Assembly: GCA_023462275.1 (NCBI GenBank)
Contig: JAEWYD010000389.1
Span: forward strand, 1 to 8,174
Direction: 5' to 3'
Source of the DNA: Actinomycetes bacterium
GTDB taxonomy: Bacteria > Actinomycetota > Actinomycetes > Actinomycetales > Cellulomonadaceae
Length of the DNA stretch: 8,174 bases
Shown: piece by piece, positions 1-8,096 of the stretch
Layout of the letters: the number at the start of each line of letters is the position of its first letter
Position numbering within the stretch: position 1 is the first letter of the stretch
The notes under the pieces: generated by a model
The model's input: the letters and a program-made list of their open reading frames with translations, nothing else
What the model was told of the DNA's origin: nothing
Database searches by the model: none
Position numbers and translations under genes: made by a program

Positions 1-24
1 CCGCGGACCCCACCGGGTCCGCGG
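1..24. terminator. Perfect 10-bp hairpin at the left edge, probable terminator of an upstream gene
   Basis: The arms CCGCGGACCC (1-10) and GGGTCCGCGG (15-24) are exact reverse complements around a 4-base loop, CACC. A long GC stem with a short loop and no U-tract is the usual form of terminator candidates in high-GC actinobacteria. It lies only 42 bases before the peptidase gene, so it most likely ends a gene outside the window to the left. The upstream gene is not visible, so strand is unassigned, and a fold cannot be told from a DNA palindrome by sequence alone. Confidence 0.5.
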
Positions 25-60
25 CCCTCGGCGTACCCGGGCCCGTCGGCGCGGCCCGCG

Positions 61-66
61 TACTCT
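61..66 (+). promoter_or_regulatory. -10-like hexamer placed for a leaderless transcript of the M13 peptidase
   Basis: The hexamer TACTCT fits the actinobacterial -10 pattern TANNNT and ends right before the GTG at 67. A transcript starting about 7 bases downstream of it would begin at the second in-frame GTG, at 73. No purine-rich SD is present in 25-66, which supports leaderless initiation. No clear -35 element is seen at the expected distance. Confidence 0.4.
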
Positions 67-2079
67 GTGGCGGTGACCTCCACCTCCGCGCGCCAGGCGG
101 CCGCCCCCGACCGCTCCGGCATCGACCTCGACGCCCTCGACCCGCAGGTCCGCCCCCAGGACGACCTCTTCCGGCACGTCAACGGTCGCTGGCTCGCCAC
201 CTATGAGATCCCGGCGGACCGGGCCACGGACGGCGCCTTCCGGCAGCTCCACGACCGCGCGGAGGAGCACGTGCGGGAGATCATCACGGAGCTCGGCGCG
301 CACGCCGAGGCGGCGGGCGGCACGGCGGCCCAGGTGGGTGGCCTGTTCGCGTCCTTCATGGACGTCGAGCGCGTCGAGGCGCTCGGCCTCGCGCCGATCC
401 AGGCGGAGCTCGACGCCATCGCCGCGGCCGACACCTCTGCGGAGCTGACGGCGGTGCTCGGGAACCTGCAGCGCACCGGCGGCGCCGGCGCGGTCGGGTT
501 CTGGGTGGACAACGACTCCAAGCACCCCGACCGGTACGTCGTCTTCCTCTACCAGGGCGGCCTCGGCCTCCCGGACGAGGCCTACTACCGGGAGGACTCC
601 TACGCGGCGATCCGCGAGGCGTACCGGCCCCACGTGGCGCGCATGCTCGGGCTCTCCGGGCTCGCCGAGGAGGAGGCCGCCCGCGGTGCCGACCTCGTCG
701 TCGACCTGGAGACGCGGCTCGCCGCGCACCACTGGGACGTGGTGAAGGACCGCGAGGCCGACCTCACGTACAACCCGATGACGCTCGCCGAGCTCGGCGA
801 CCGCGCCCCGCAGTTCGACTGGGCGGCGTGGGCGGCTGCGCTCGGTGCCCCCGAGGGCGCGCTGGACCAGCTCGTCGTGCGCGAGCCCGAGTTCGCCGTC
901 GGCTTCGCGCAGCTGTGGGCCGAGCTGCCCGCCGAGCAGTGGCGCGCCTGGCTGAGGTACCACCTCGTCAGCGCCCGCGCCCCGTACCTCGCGGACGCCG
1001 TCGTGCAGGCGAACTTCGACTTCTACGGGCGCACGCTCACGGGCGCCACGGAGCTTCGCGAGCGCTGGCGCCGGGGCGTGTCCCTCGTCGAGGGGGCGCT
1101 GGGCGAGGCCGTGGGCCAGGAGTACGTGGCGCGGCACTTCCCGCCCGCCCACAAGGAGCGGATGGTCGAGCTGGTCGCGGCCCTCGTGGAGGCCTACCGC
1201 CAGTCCATCGCCGGCCTGGACTGGATGGGACCCGAGACCCGCGCCAAGGCGCTCGCGAAGCTCGAGGCCTTCACCCCCAAGATCGGCTACCCCGACCGCT
1301 GGAAGTCCTACGAGGGCCTCGAGATCCGCCCCGACGACCTGGTGGGCAACGTGCGGCGCTCGTACGCCTACGAGCAGGACCGCGAGCTGCGCAAGATCGG
1401 TCGACCGGTGGACCGCGACGAGTGGTTCATGACGCCCCAGACCGTCAACGCCTACTACAACCCCGGCCTCAACGAGATCGTCTTCCCGGCCGCGATCCTG
1501 CAGCCGCCCTTCTTCGACCCGGACGCCGAGGACGCCGCCAACTTCGGCGCGATCGGCGCCGTCATCGGCCACGAGATCGGCCACGGCTTCGACGACCAGG
1601 GGTCCAAGTACGACGGCACGGGACGCCTCGAGGACTGGTGGACCGAGGCCGACCGCACCGAGTTCGAGCGCCGCACGCGCGCGCTCATCGACCAGTACTC
1701 GGCGTTCTCCCCCGCGCAGCTGGACGGCTCGCACCACGTCAACGGCGAGCTGACGATCGGCGAGAACATCGGGGACCTCGGCGGCCTGTCCATCGCCCTG
1801 GCCGCCTACGCGATCACCCTCGGCCGGCCACTCGCGGACGCGCCCGTCGTCGACGGCCTCACGGGCGCCCAGCGGGTGTTCCTGGGCTGGGCGCAGGCGT
1901 GGCAGGGCAAGGGGCGGGACGAGGAGGTCCTCCGGCGCCTGGCGACGGACCCGCACTCGCCGAGCGAGTTCCGCTGCAACGGCGTCGTCCGGAACCTCCC
2001 CGAGTTCCACGAGGCCTTCGACGTCCGGCCCGGCGACGCGCTGTACCTCGCGCCCGAGGACCGCGTGCGGATCTGGTGA
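67..2079 (+). CDS. M13 family zinc metallopeptidase (neprilysin/PepO-like endopeptidase)
   Basis: This is a zinc endopeptidase predicted to cleave short peptides, probably in the cytosol because no signal peptide or membrane segment is seen. At 670 residues it has the full length of bacterial M13 enzymes. The N-terminal lobe begins at PQDDLFRHVNGRWL (residues 30-43). The catalytic lobe carries NAYYNP (461-466), the zinc motif HEIGH (502-506, zinc ligands H502 and H506, catalytic E503) and the downstream GENIGDLGG motif (565-573). There E566 is the expected third zinc ligand and D570 the conserved aspartate. The C-terminus ends in VRIW. All catalytic residues are present, so it should be active. 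The start is uncertain: GTG at 67 and GTG at 73 are in frame, neither has an SD, and the -10-like TACTCT at 61-66 favours a leaderless start at 73, which would remove two residues. It converges on the next gene. The family call is firm; the physiological substrate is unknown. Confidence 0.95.
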   Translation: MAVTSTSARQAAAPDRSGIDLDALDPQVRPQDDLFRHVNGRWLATYEIPADRATDGAFRQLHDRAEEHVREIITELGAHAEAAGGTAAQVGGLFASFMDVERVEALGLAPIQAELDAIAAADTSAELTAVLGNLQRTGGAGAVGFWVDNDSKHPDRYVVFLYQGGLGLPDEAYYREDSYAAIREAYRPHVARMLGLSGLAEEEAARGADLVVDLETRLAAHHWDVVKDREADLTYNPMTLAELGDRAPQFDWAAWAAALGAPEGALDQLVVREPEFAVGFAQLWAELPAEQWRAWLRYHLVSARAPYLADAVVQANFDFYGRTLTGATELRERWRRGVSLVEGALGEAVGQEYVARHFPPAHKERMVELVAALVEAYRQSIAGLDWMGPETRAKALAKLEAFTPKIGYPDRWKSYEGLEIRPDDLVGNVRRSYAYEQDRELRKIGRPVDRDEWFMTPQTVNAYYNPGLNEIVFPAAILQPPFFDPDAEDAANFGAIGAVIGHEIGHGFDDQGSKYDGTGRLEDWWTEADRTEFERRTRALIDQYSAFSPAQLDGSHHVNGELTIGENIGDLGGLSIALAAYAITLGRPLADAPVVDGLTGAQRVFLGWAQAWQGKGRDEEVLRRLATDPHSPSEFRCNGVVRNLPEFHEAFDVRPGDALYLAPEDRVRIW

Positions 2080-2081
2080 GA

Positions 2082-2115
2082 CCCCGGCCGCGGCGCGGGC
2101 GGAGCCGCACCGGGG
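2082..2115. terminator. GC-rich hairpin between convergent genes, probable bidirectional terminator
   Basis: CCCCGG (2082-2087) pairs with CCGGGG (2110-2115). Inside it, GCGGC (2090-2094) pairs with GCCGC (2104-2108), leaving a 9-base loop and small bulges. The structure starts two bases after the M13 stop codon and ends five bases before the stop of the reverse gene, so it could end transcription from both sides. There is no U-tract. The position between converging genes is the main support. Confidence 0.5.
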
Positions 2116-2120
2116 CGCCG

Positions 2121-2717
2121 TCAGAACAGCGTGTAGCCGGCGCGTGCCACGGAGAAGCCGACGCCCGTGGGGTCGTGCCGGCACGTCGCGCCGTTGCGCG
2201 AGCTGTGGCAGGTCATCTCCCCGATCGTCGACGACTGCCCGTACTCCAGGACGGGCGCGTCGGCGGGCCGCGCCGGCGGGGTCTGCACGCACGGCAGCGT
2301 CGGGCCCTCCGCGGCGGTCAGCGAGAAGACCTGCCCGACGGTGCCCGCGCAGTCGGGCGACGGCGTCGGGGGCGCGTAGGTGAACTGCCCGATCGTGCAC
2401 GTCACGGACGTCTCCGTCATGGAGCACCAGATGTTGCCGCTGGGCAGGCGGAACTCGGTGAGCGCCTGGTTCTCCGACGGTGCCTCGGGCGCGGTCGCGT
2501 CGGGTGTCGTCTCCGGCGCCACGCTGGCGGCCGCCGTCGAGCCGTCAGCCCCCGGGGAGCCGCCCCCCGGCGGGTTGTTCACCACCTGCATGACCACCAG
2601 GACGAGGAACGTCACGACGAGGATCGCGTCGACGACCAGGAAGGTGGTCCACCCGGCCGACAGGCTGCCGAGGCTCCGGAGCACCCGAGCTCGCGGAGCG
2701 TCCGCCGGACCAGCCAT
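2121..2717 (-). CDS. Single-pass membrane protein with exported six-cysteine domain (DUF6636-like)
   Basis: This 198-residue protein has a short N-terminal segment with arginines at 9, 11 and 14, then one strongly hydrophobic helix (about 22-46). A flexible Pro/Ala/Thr/Gly linker (about 48-84) leads into a C-terminal domain (about 86-198). The positive-inside rule puts that domain outside the cell. It contains LPSGNIWCSM (91-100) and cysteines at 98, 107, 123, 143, 170 and 179, enough for three disulfides, and ends GVGFSVARAGYTLF. The spacing SGNIxC...C...C...C...TC...TC...GFxxxRxxYxxF resembles small actinobacterial exported proteins grouped as DUF6636; that assignment is from memory of the pattern. 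The function is unknown, and I see no catalytic motif. The ATG at 2717 has a strong SD, GAGGAGGG, just upstream. It is transcribed divergently from the GT-C-like gene and converges with the M13 gene. Confidence 0.82.
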   Translation of the reverse strand: MAGPADAPRARVLRSLGSLSAGWTTFLVVDAILVVTFLVLVVMQVVNNPPGGGSPGADGSTAAASVAPETTPDATAPEAPSENQALTEFRLPSGNIWCSMTETSVTCTIGQFTYAPPTPSPDCAGTVGQVFSLTAAEGPTLPCVQTPPARPADAPVLEYGQSSTIGEMTCHSSRNGATCRHDPTGVGFSVARAGYTLF

Positions 2718-2849
2718 CCACCCTCCTCGCGCACGTGATCGACGTCAGCATGGCACGGCCGAACGGGTGACGCGAGATCGTCCCCAGACGGCGCGGAAGG
2801 AGGGCCCTCGCGGGTCAAGGATCGCCTCGGCCGTGCCGATGGGCTCCAG
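2718..2849. other. Divergent intergenic region, promoters expected but not resolved
   Basis: These 132 bases separate two divergent genes and should hold both promoters. I see no hexamer pair good enough to call. It holds the reverse gene's SD, overlapping-scale palindromes CACGTG and GACGTC near 2734-2748, and a forward SD-like run GGAAGGAGGG (2795-2804) that has no start codon in range. A perfect 10-bp palindrome, GAGGGCCCTC (2800-2809), overlaps that run. Confidence 0.5.
2721..2728 (-). promoter_or_regulatory. Ribosome binding site of the six-Cys membrane protein
   Basis: Read on the reverse strand, GAGGAGGG lies three bases before the ATG at 2717, with the AGGAGG core four bases away. 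This is close but workable spacing and fixes the start codon. Confidence 0.65.
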
Positions 2850-4001
2850 GTGAACGCGACCGACCGGGTCACCCGGTGCCTGGACCGGGTCGCGCCGTAC
2901 CGCTGGAGCATCATCGTCTCCTGGCTGTGCATCGTCGGCTTCCTCTCCGCCATCTGGCCGGGCTCCGGCGACTGGAACTACTTCCGCAACGGCTCGGGCG
3001 CCCTCCTCGGCTGGCCCACCGTGGGCACGTCCGGCGGCATCCACGTCTACGCGACGATGCCGAGCCTGCAGATCGGCCCCCCGGCGCTCGTCGCCACGAT
3101 CCCCTTCCGGCTGCTGCCCCAGCCCTGGGACCTCATCACGGCCCGCGTCGCCCTCGCGGCGACGCTGCTGCTGCTCCTCCGGCTCGTCGACCGGCTCGCC
3201 GAGGCGACCGGCCTCGCGGAGGACGTCCGCCGTCGCGGCATCCTGCTCGGCGGCGTCGCCCTGGTGCCGGCGTGGGTGGACCTCGCCGTGGAGTTCGTGC
3301 ACCTGGACGACGTGCTCGTGCTCGTGCTCGCCGCGCTCGCGATGCTCCAGATCGCCCGACGCCGGCCCCTCCTCGCCGCCGTCCTGATCGGCGTGGCCGT
3401 CGCCGCCAAGCCGTGGGCGATCGTCCTGGCACCGCTGCTCCTGCGCTGGGGGTGGCGCGCGGCGGTCCGCCCGGTGGCCGTCGCAGCGGCCGTCGCCGCG
3501 GCGTGGTGGGCGCCCTTCCTCCTGGATCCCGAGACGCTCCCGGCCCTGTGGGGCTTCCGGCTCCGGGTCAGCGAGGGCAGCGGGCTGTTCGCCCTCGGCC
3601 TGGAGCCCGCGACGTTCATCCCGAGCTGGGTGCGCCCGGTCCAGCTGCTCGGCGGCACGGCGCTGGGCGTCCTCGCGGCGGCCCGCGGCCGGTGGGCCGG
3701 CGTCGTCCTCGTCGGCCTGGCGACCCGGGTCGCCCTCGACCCGAACCCGCTCCTCTACTACGGCGTCGGACCGGTGCTCGGCGCGCTCCTGTGGGACATG
3801 ACCCGGACGCGGTCGGGGATCCCGTGGACCGCCGCCGGAACGATGGCGGCGCTGTCGCTGCTGCCGTCCGTCGCCGACCCGCAGATCGCCGGCGTCGTCC
3901 GGCTGGCCGCCTGCGCGGTGCTCGCGGCAGTCGTCCTGGTGCGACCGGCCCGTCCCGCCGCACACCCGGCGCAGGAGCCCGCCGAGGCGCTGCGCGACTG
4001 A
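2850..4001 (+). CDS. Polytopic membrane protein, GT-C-fold glycosyltransferase-like (GT87/DUF2029-type)
   Basis: This 383-residue protein has roughly ten hydrophobic segments, including about 20-36, 97-113, 130-147, 154-168, 174-198, 207-225, 283-297, 300-316, 328-342 and 347-364. After the first helix comes an acidic loop, SGDWNYFRNGSGALLG (39-54). D41 sits where GT-C enzymes carry a catalytic acidic residue. It is followed by HVYATMPSLQIGPP (65-78), and later by VEFVHLDDVLVL (148-159) and VAAKPWAIVLAPLL (184-197). This order resembles the GT87 mannosyltransferases, which use polyprenyl-phosphate sugars on the outer face of the membrane. Donor and acceptor cannot be read from the sequence, so an unrelated polytopic protein remains possible. 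The GTG at 2850 is the first in-frame start after a long open stretch and has only a weak SD. It overlaps the stop of a six-codon mini-frame as GTGA. The tail (about 366-383) is Pro/Ala-rich and probably cytosolic. pepN follows after 106 bases. Confidence 0.72.
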   Translation: MNATDRVTRCLDRVAPYRWSIIVSWLCIVGFLSAIWPGSGDWNYFRNGSGALLGWPTVGTSGGIHVYATMPSLQIGPPALVATIPFRLLPQPWDLITARVALAATLLLLLRLVDRLAEATGLAEDVRRRGILLGGVALVPAWVDLAVEFVHLDDVLVLVLAALAMLQIARRRPLLAAVLIGVAVAAKPWAIVLAPLLLRWGWRAAVRPVAVAAAVAAAWWAPFLLDPETLPALWGFRLRVSEGSGLFALGLEPATFIPSWVRPVQLLGGTALGVLAAARGRWAGVVLVGLATRVALDPNPLLYYGVGPVLGALLWDMTRTRSGIPWTAAGTMAALSLLPSVADPQIAGVVRLAACAVLAAVVLVRPARPAAHPAQEPAEALRD

Positions 4002-4013
4002 CGGGCGGCATGG

Positions 4014-4031
4014 GGGTGTTCCGGGGCACCC
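4014..4031 (+). terminator. Weak hairpin after the GT-C-like gene
   Basis: GGGTG (4014-4018) pairs with CACCC (4027-4031) across an 8-base loop that can close further through G-T pairs. It lies 12 bases after the stop at 4001. The stem is short and has no U-tract, so it could be an attenuating or chance structure, and read-through into pepN is possible. Confidence 0.3.
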
Positions 4032-4063
4032 GCGCCTGTTACCCGGCGGTAGGGGAACAGTGG

Positions 4064-4069
4064 CAGGAT
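4064..4069 (+). promoter_or_regulatory. Possible -10 element of pepN
   Basis: CAGGAT, in the context GTGGCAGGATCG, resembles degenerate -10 elements seen in high-GC actinobacteria. It would start transcription about 32 bases before the preferred start codon at 4108. No good -35 is seen; TGTTAC at 4037-4042 is too far away. This is a tentative call. If correct, it rules out the upstream GTG at 4060 as a start. Confidence 0.22.
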
Positions 4070-4094
4070 CGCTCGGAACGTCCCGATCCCTGCT

Positions 4095-4100
4095 GAGGAG
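4095..4100 (+). promoter_or_regulatory. Ribosome binding site that fixes the pepN start
   Basis: GAGGAG is followed by a 7-base spacer and then the GTG at 4108. This is near-ideal spacing. The alternative in-frame GTG at 4060 has no comparably placed SD. Confidence 0.75.
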
Positions 4101-4107
4101 CACCGCA

Positions 4108-6714
<2,607 letters not shown>

Positions 6715-6735
6715 CGGCGTTCCCGGACTGACGCG

Positions 6736-6795
6736 GCGACCGGGTCACGGCGCCCGCCGGGCGAGGCTCGGCGGGCGCGATCCCGACCCGGTCGC
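6736..6795 (+). terminator. Large two-part stem-loop downstream of pepN, probable terminator
   Basis: The outer arms GCGACCGGGTC (6736-6746) and GACCCGGTCGC (6785-6795) match perfectly over 11 bp. Inside, GCGCCCGCC (6750-6758) and GGCGGGCGC (6770-6778) match perfectly over 9 bp around an 11-base loop. Only a 3-by-6 internal loop separates the two stems. It begins 21 bases after the pepN stop. There is no U-tract, as is common for actinobacterial terminators. The symmetry would also permit function on the other strand. Confidence 0.7.
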
Positions 6796-6894
6796 TCCGT
6801 GCCGGCGGCGCGATGCTGACCGGCTCGCGGACCGCTGAGGCGCCCGCACCCCGAGTTCCGGGGCACCGGGGCGGCCGAGGTCCTAGGGGTCGCT

Positions 6895-6912
6895 GGGTGG
6901 AAGCGCTACCCT
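6895..6912 (+). promoter_or_regulatory. Possible operator-like site overlapping a TACCCT -10-like hexamer
   Basis: The stretch GGGTGGAAGCGCTACCCT contains the palindromic core AGCGCT, typical of LacI-family operators, in an imperfect flanking context. TACCCT at 6907-6912 fits TANNNT and would give an mRNA leader of about 125 bases. No -35 is visible at 17-18 bp. A repressor overlapping the -10 would make sense, but the evidence is weak. Confidence 0.22.
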
Positions 6913-6999
6913 CGCCTCATCGGTCCCTCCCCGCTCCGGCCGTCTTCGCACGCCCGCGCGCGCTGGCCGGAGCGGCCGCCCGAACTCGGGTTGACCGGC

Positions 7000-7034
7000 C
7001 CGTCCGCCGGTCTCCCGGAGCGACCCGCGGACGG
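7000..7034 (+). promoter_or_regulatory. Leader hairpin touching the SD of the PIG-L gene
   Basis: CCGTCCGC (7000-7007) pairs perfectly with GCGGACGG (7027-7034). After a C-C mismatch, GGTC (7009-7012) pairs with GACC (7022-7025) around a 9-base loop. The right arm ends inside the first two bases of the GGAGGA SD (7033-7038), so folding could limit ribosome access. Whether it regulates anything is inference. Confidence 0.35.
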
Positions 7035-7038
7035 AGGA
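7033..7038 (+). promoter_or_regulatory. Ribosome binding site of the PIG-L gene
   Basis: GGAGGA, continuing as GGAGGAGAGGG, lies five bases before the ATG at 7044 and selects that start over any upstream in-frame codon. Confidence 0.75.
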
Positions 7039-7043
7039 GAGGG

Positions 7044-8075
7044 ATGAGCGCAGAAGTGCCGGACCGGTCGCGGCCGCGCCCTGTCGGCCTGCGCACCGTC
7101 GGTCTGCGCGTCGTCGTGCCCGCGGTGGCCGCGGTCGTCGCCGTCGCCCTCGTCTGCATGGGCGTCACGGCCGTCTCGCTGCTGCTGCCGGCCCTCAGCG
7201 CGTCCGCCGAGACGGTGAGCACGACGCCGGAGACCTGTACCGAGCGGTCCCTGCAGTTCACGGCCCACCCCGACGACGACCTGCTCTTCATGAACCCCGA
7301 CGTCCAGCGCGACATCGAGGCCGGCCGGTGCGTCCGCACGGTCTACCTGACGACGGGTGACGCGGCGCGCGAGGAGAGCTACTGGCGCCTGCGGGAGGAC
7401 GGCATCCGTGCCGCCTACGCGACCATGGCCGGCGTCGAGGACGCGTGGACGGAGTCGGTCACGACCGTCCACGGCCACCCGCTGACGACCCAGACCCTCG
7501 ACGCGGCACCCGGCGTCTCCGTCGTCTTCATGCACCTGCCCGACGGCAACCGCCGCGGCACGGGCAACTCGATCCACCGGCACCAGAGCCTGCGCCGGCT
7601 GTGGCTCGGCGAGATCCCCCGCATCGACGCCGTCGACGGCTCCACGTCCTACGACGCCGACGAGCTGCGGACCACCCTCACCAGCCTCATCGACTCCTTC
7701 GACCCGGTGACGGTGCGCGCCCAGGACTGGACGATCCCCTTCCACACCGGTGACAACGCCGACCACACGGCCGCTGCGCTGTTCGTGCGCGACGCCGCCC
7801 ACGACGCCGGGACGACGGGCGAGCTCGTCGGGTACGCCGGGTACCCGAGCTGGACCGAAGGCGCGAACGTCGGCGGCCGCGACCTGGGCCTCAAGGCCGA
7901 CGCGATCATCGCCTACGCCCACCACGACCCGAAGTTCTGCGCGAGCCCGCGCTGCCTCCAGTCGCTGGTGACCGCCATCCGCGCCGCCCGGCAGTACGTG
8001 GTCGCCACCGAGGTGTTCGGGGTGGAGGCGGGCCGCCGGCCGGAGGACCCGACCACGGGGTCCGCCACGGGCTGA
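7044..8075 (+). CDS. Membrane-anchored or secreted PIG-L (LmbE-like) family deacetylase
   Basis: PIG-L/LmbE proteins are zinc-dependent hydrolases that mostly remove acetyl groups from N-acetylglucosamine-type sugars; this one should act outside the cell. The protein has 343 residues. A basic N-terminus is followed by a hydrophobic helix (about 23-48) ending in LSASAE, which could be a signal peptide with cleavage near residue 55 or an uncleaved anchor. The zinc motif is AHPDDD (74-79): H75 and D78 are the expected ligands, with D77 as general base. TTGDA (103-107) follows. HTGDNADH (234-241) supplies H241 as third ligand. Family features HLPDGN and SLRRLW are also visible. Cysteines 65, 96, 299 and 304 could form disulfides outside the cell. 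The ATG at 7044 has a strong SD. The substrate is unknown: the secreted branch is distinct from the cytosolic mycothiol enzymes MshB and Mca. Its stop lies 21 bases from that of the convergent right-edge gene. Confidence 0.88.
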   Translation: MSAEVPDRSRPRPVGLRTVGLRVVVPAVAAVVAVALVCMGVTAVSLLLPALSASAETVSTTPETCTERSLQFTAHPDDDLLFMNPDVQRDIEAGRCVRTVYLTTGDAAREESYWRLREDGIRAAYATMAGVEDAWTESVTTVHGHPLTTQTLDAAPGVSVVFMHLPDGNRRGTGNSIHRHQSLRRLWLGEIPRIDAVDGSTSYDADELRTTLTSLIDSFDPVTVRAQDWTIPFHTGDNADHTAAALFVRDAAHDAGTTGELVGYAGYPSWTEGANVGGRDLGLKADAIIAYAHHDPKFCASPRCLQSLVTAIRAARQYVVATEVFGVEAGRRPEDPTTGSATG

Positions 8076-8093
8076 GCTGGCGCCGCTGAGCCC
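8069..8093. terminator. Hairpin spanning the PIG-L stop codon, between convergent genes
   Basis: GGGCT (8069-8073) pairs with AGCCC (8089-8093). After one G-G mismatch, AGC (8075-8077) pairs with GCT (8085-8087) around a 7-base loop. The left arm contains the first base of the TGA stop. It sits in the only gap between two converging reading frames, so a bidirectional terminator is plausible, though the stem is modest. Confidence 0.4.
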
Positions 8094-8096
8094 GGC

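Larger units (their letters stand above)
6715..7043. other. 329-bp intergenic region between pepN and the PIG-L gene
   Basis: I find no gene here. The frame of the next gene stays open back to about 6813, but that stretch reads as low-complexity Arg/Ala/Pro and has no SD. The region holds, in order, the pepN stem-loop (6736-6795), a possible operator or -10 site (6895-6912), short palindromes GGCCGgagCGGCC (6965-6977) and CCCGAacTCGGG (6979-6990), and a hairpin reaching the SD (7000-7034). The downstream promoter must lie here but is not clearly resolved. Confidence 0.55.

Noticed and set aside
828..2738. A 636-codon forward frame overlapping the M13 gene and the region beyond
   Set aside because: The translation is almost entirely Arg/Pro/Gly/Ala, it overlaps the true M13 frame and runs antisense through the six-Cys protein gene. 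It is a composition artefact.
6813..7043. Extension of the PIG-L protein upstream to an ATG at 6813
   Set aside because: The extra 77 residues are low-complexity Arg/Pro/Ala without family resemblance and would bury the hydrophobic helix. The strong SD before 7044 gives a better start.
6906..7925. A 339-codon reverse frame across the PIG-L gene
   Set aside because: It is antisense to a gene with intact zinc motifs and shows only Val/Gly/Arg-rich shadow sequence.
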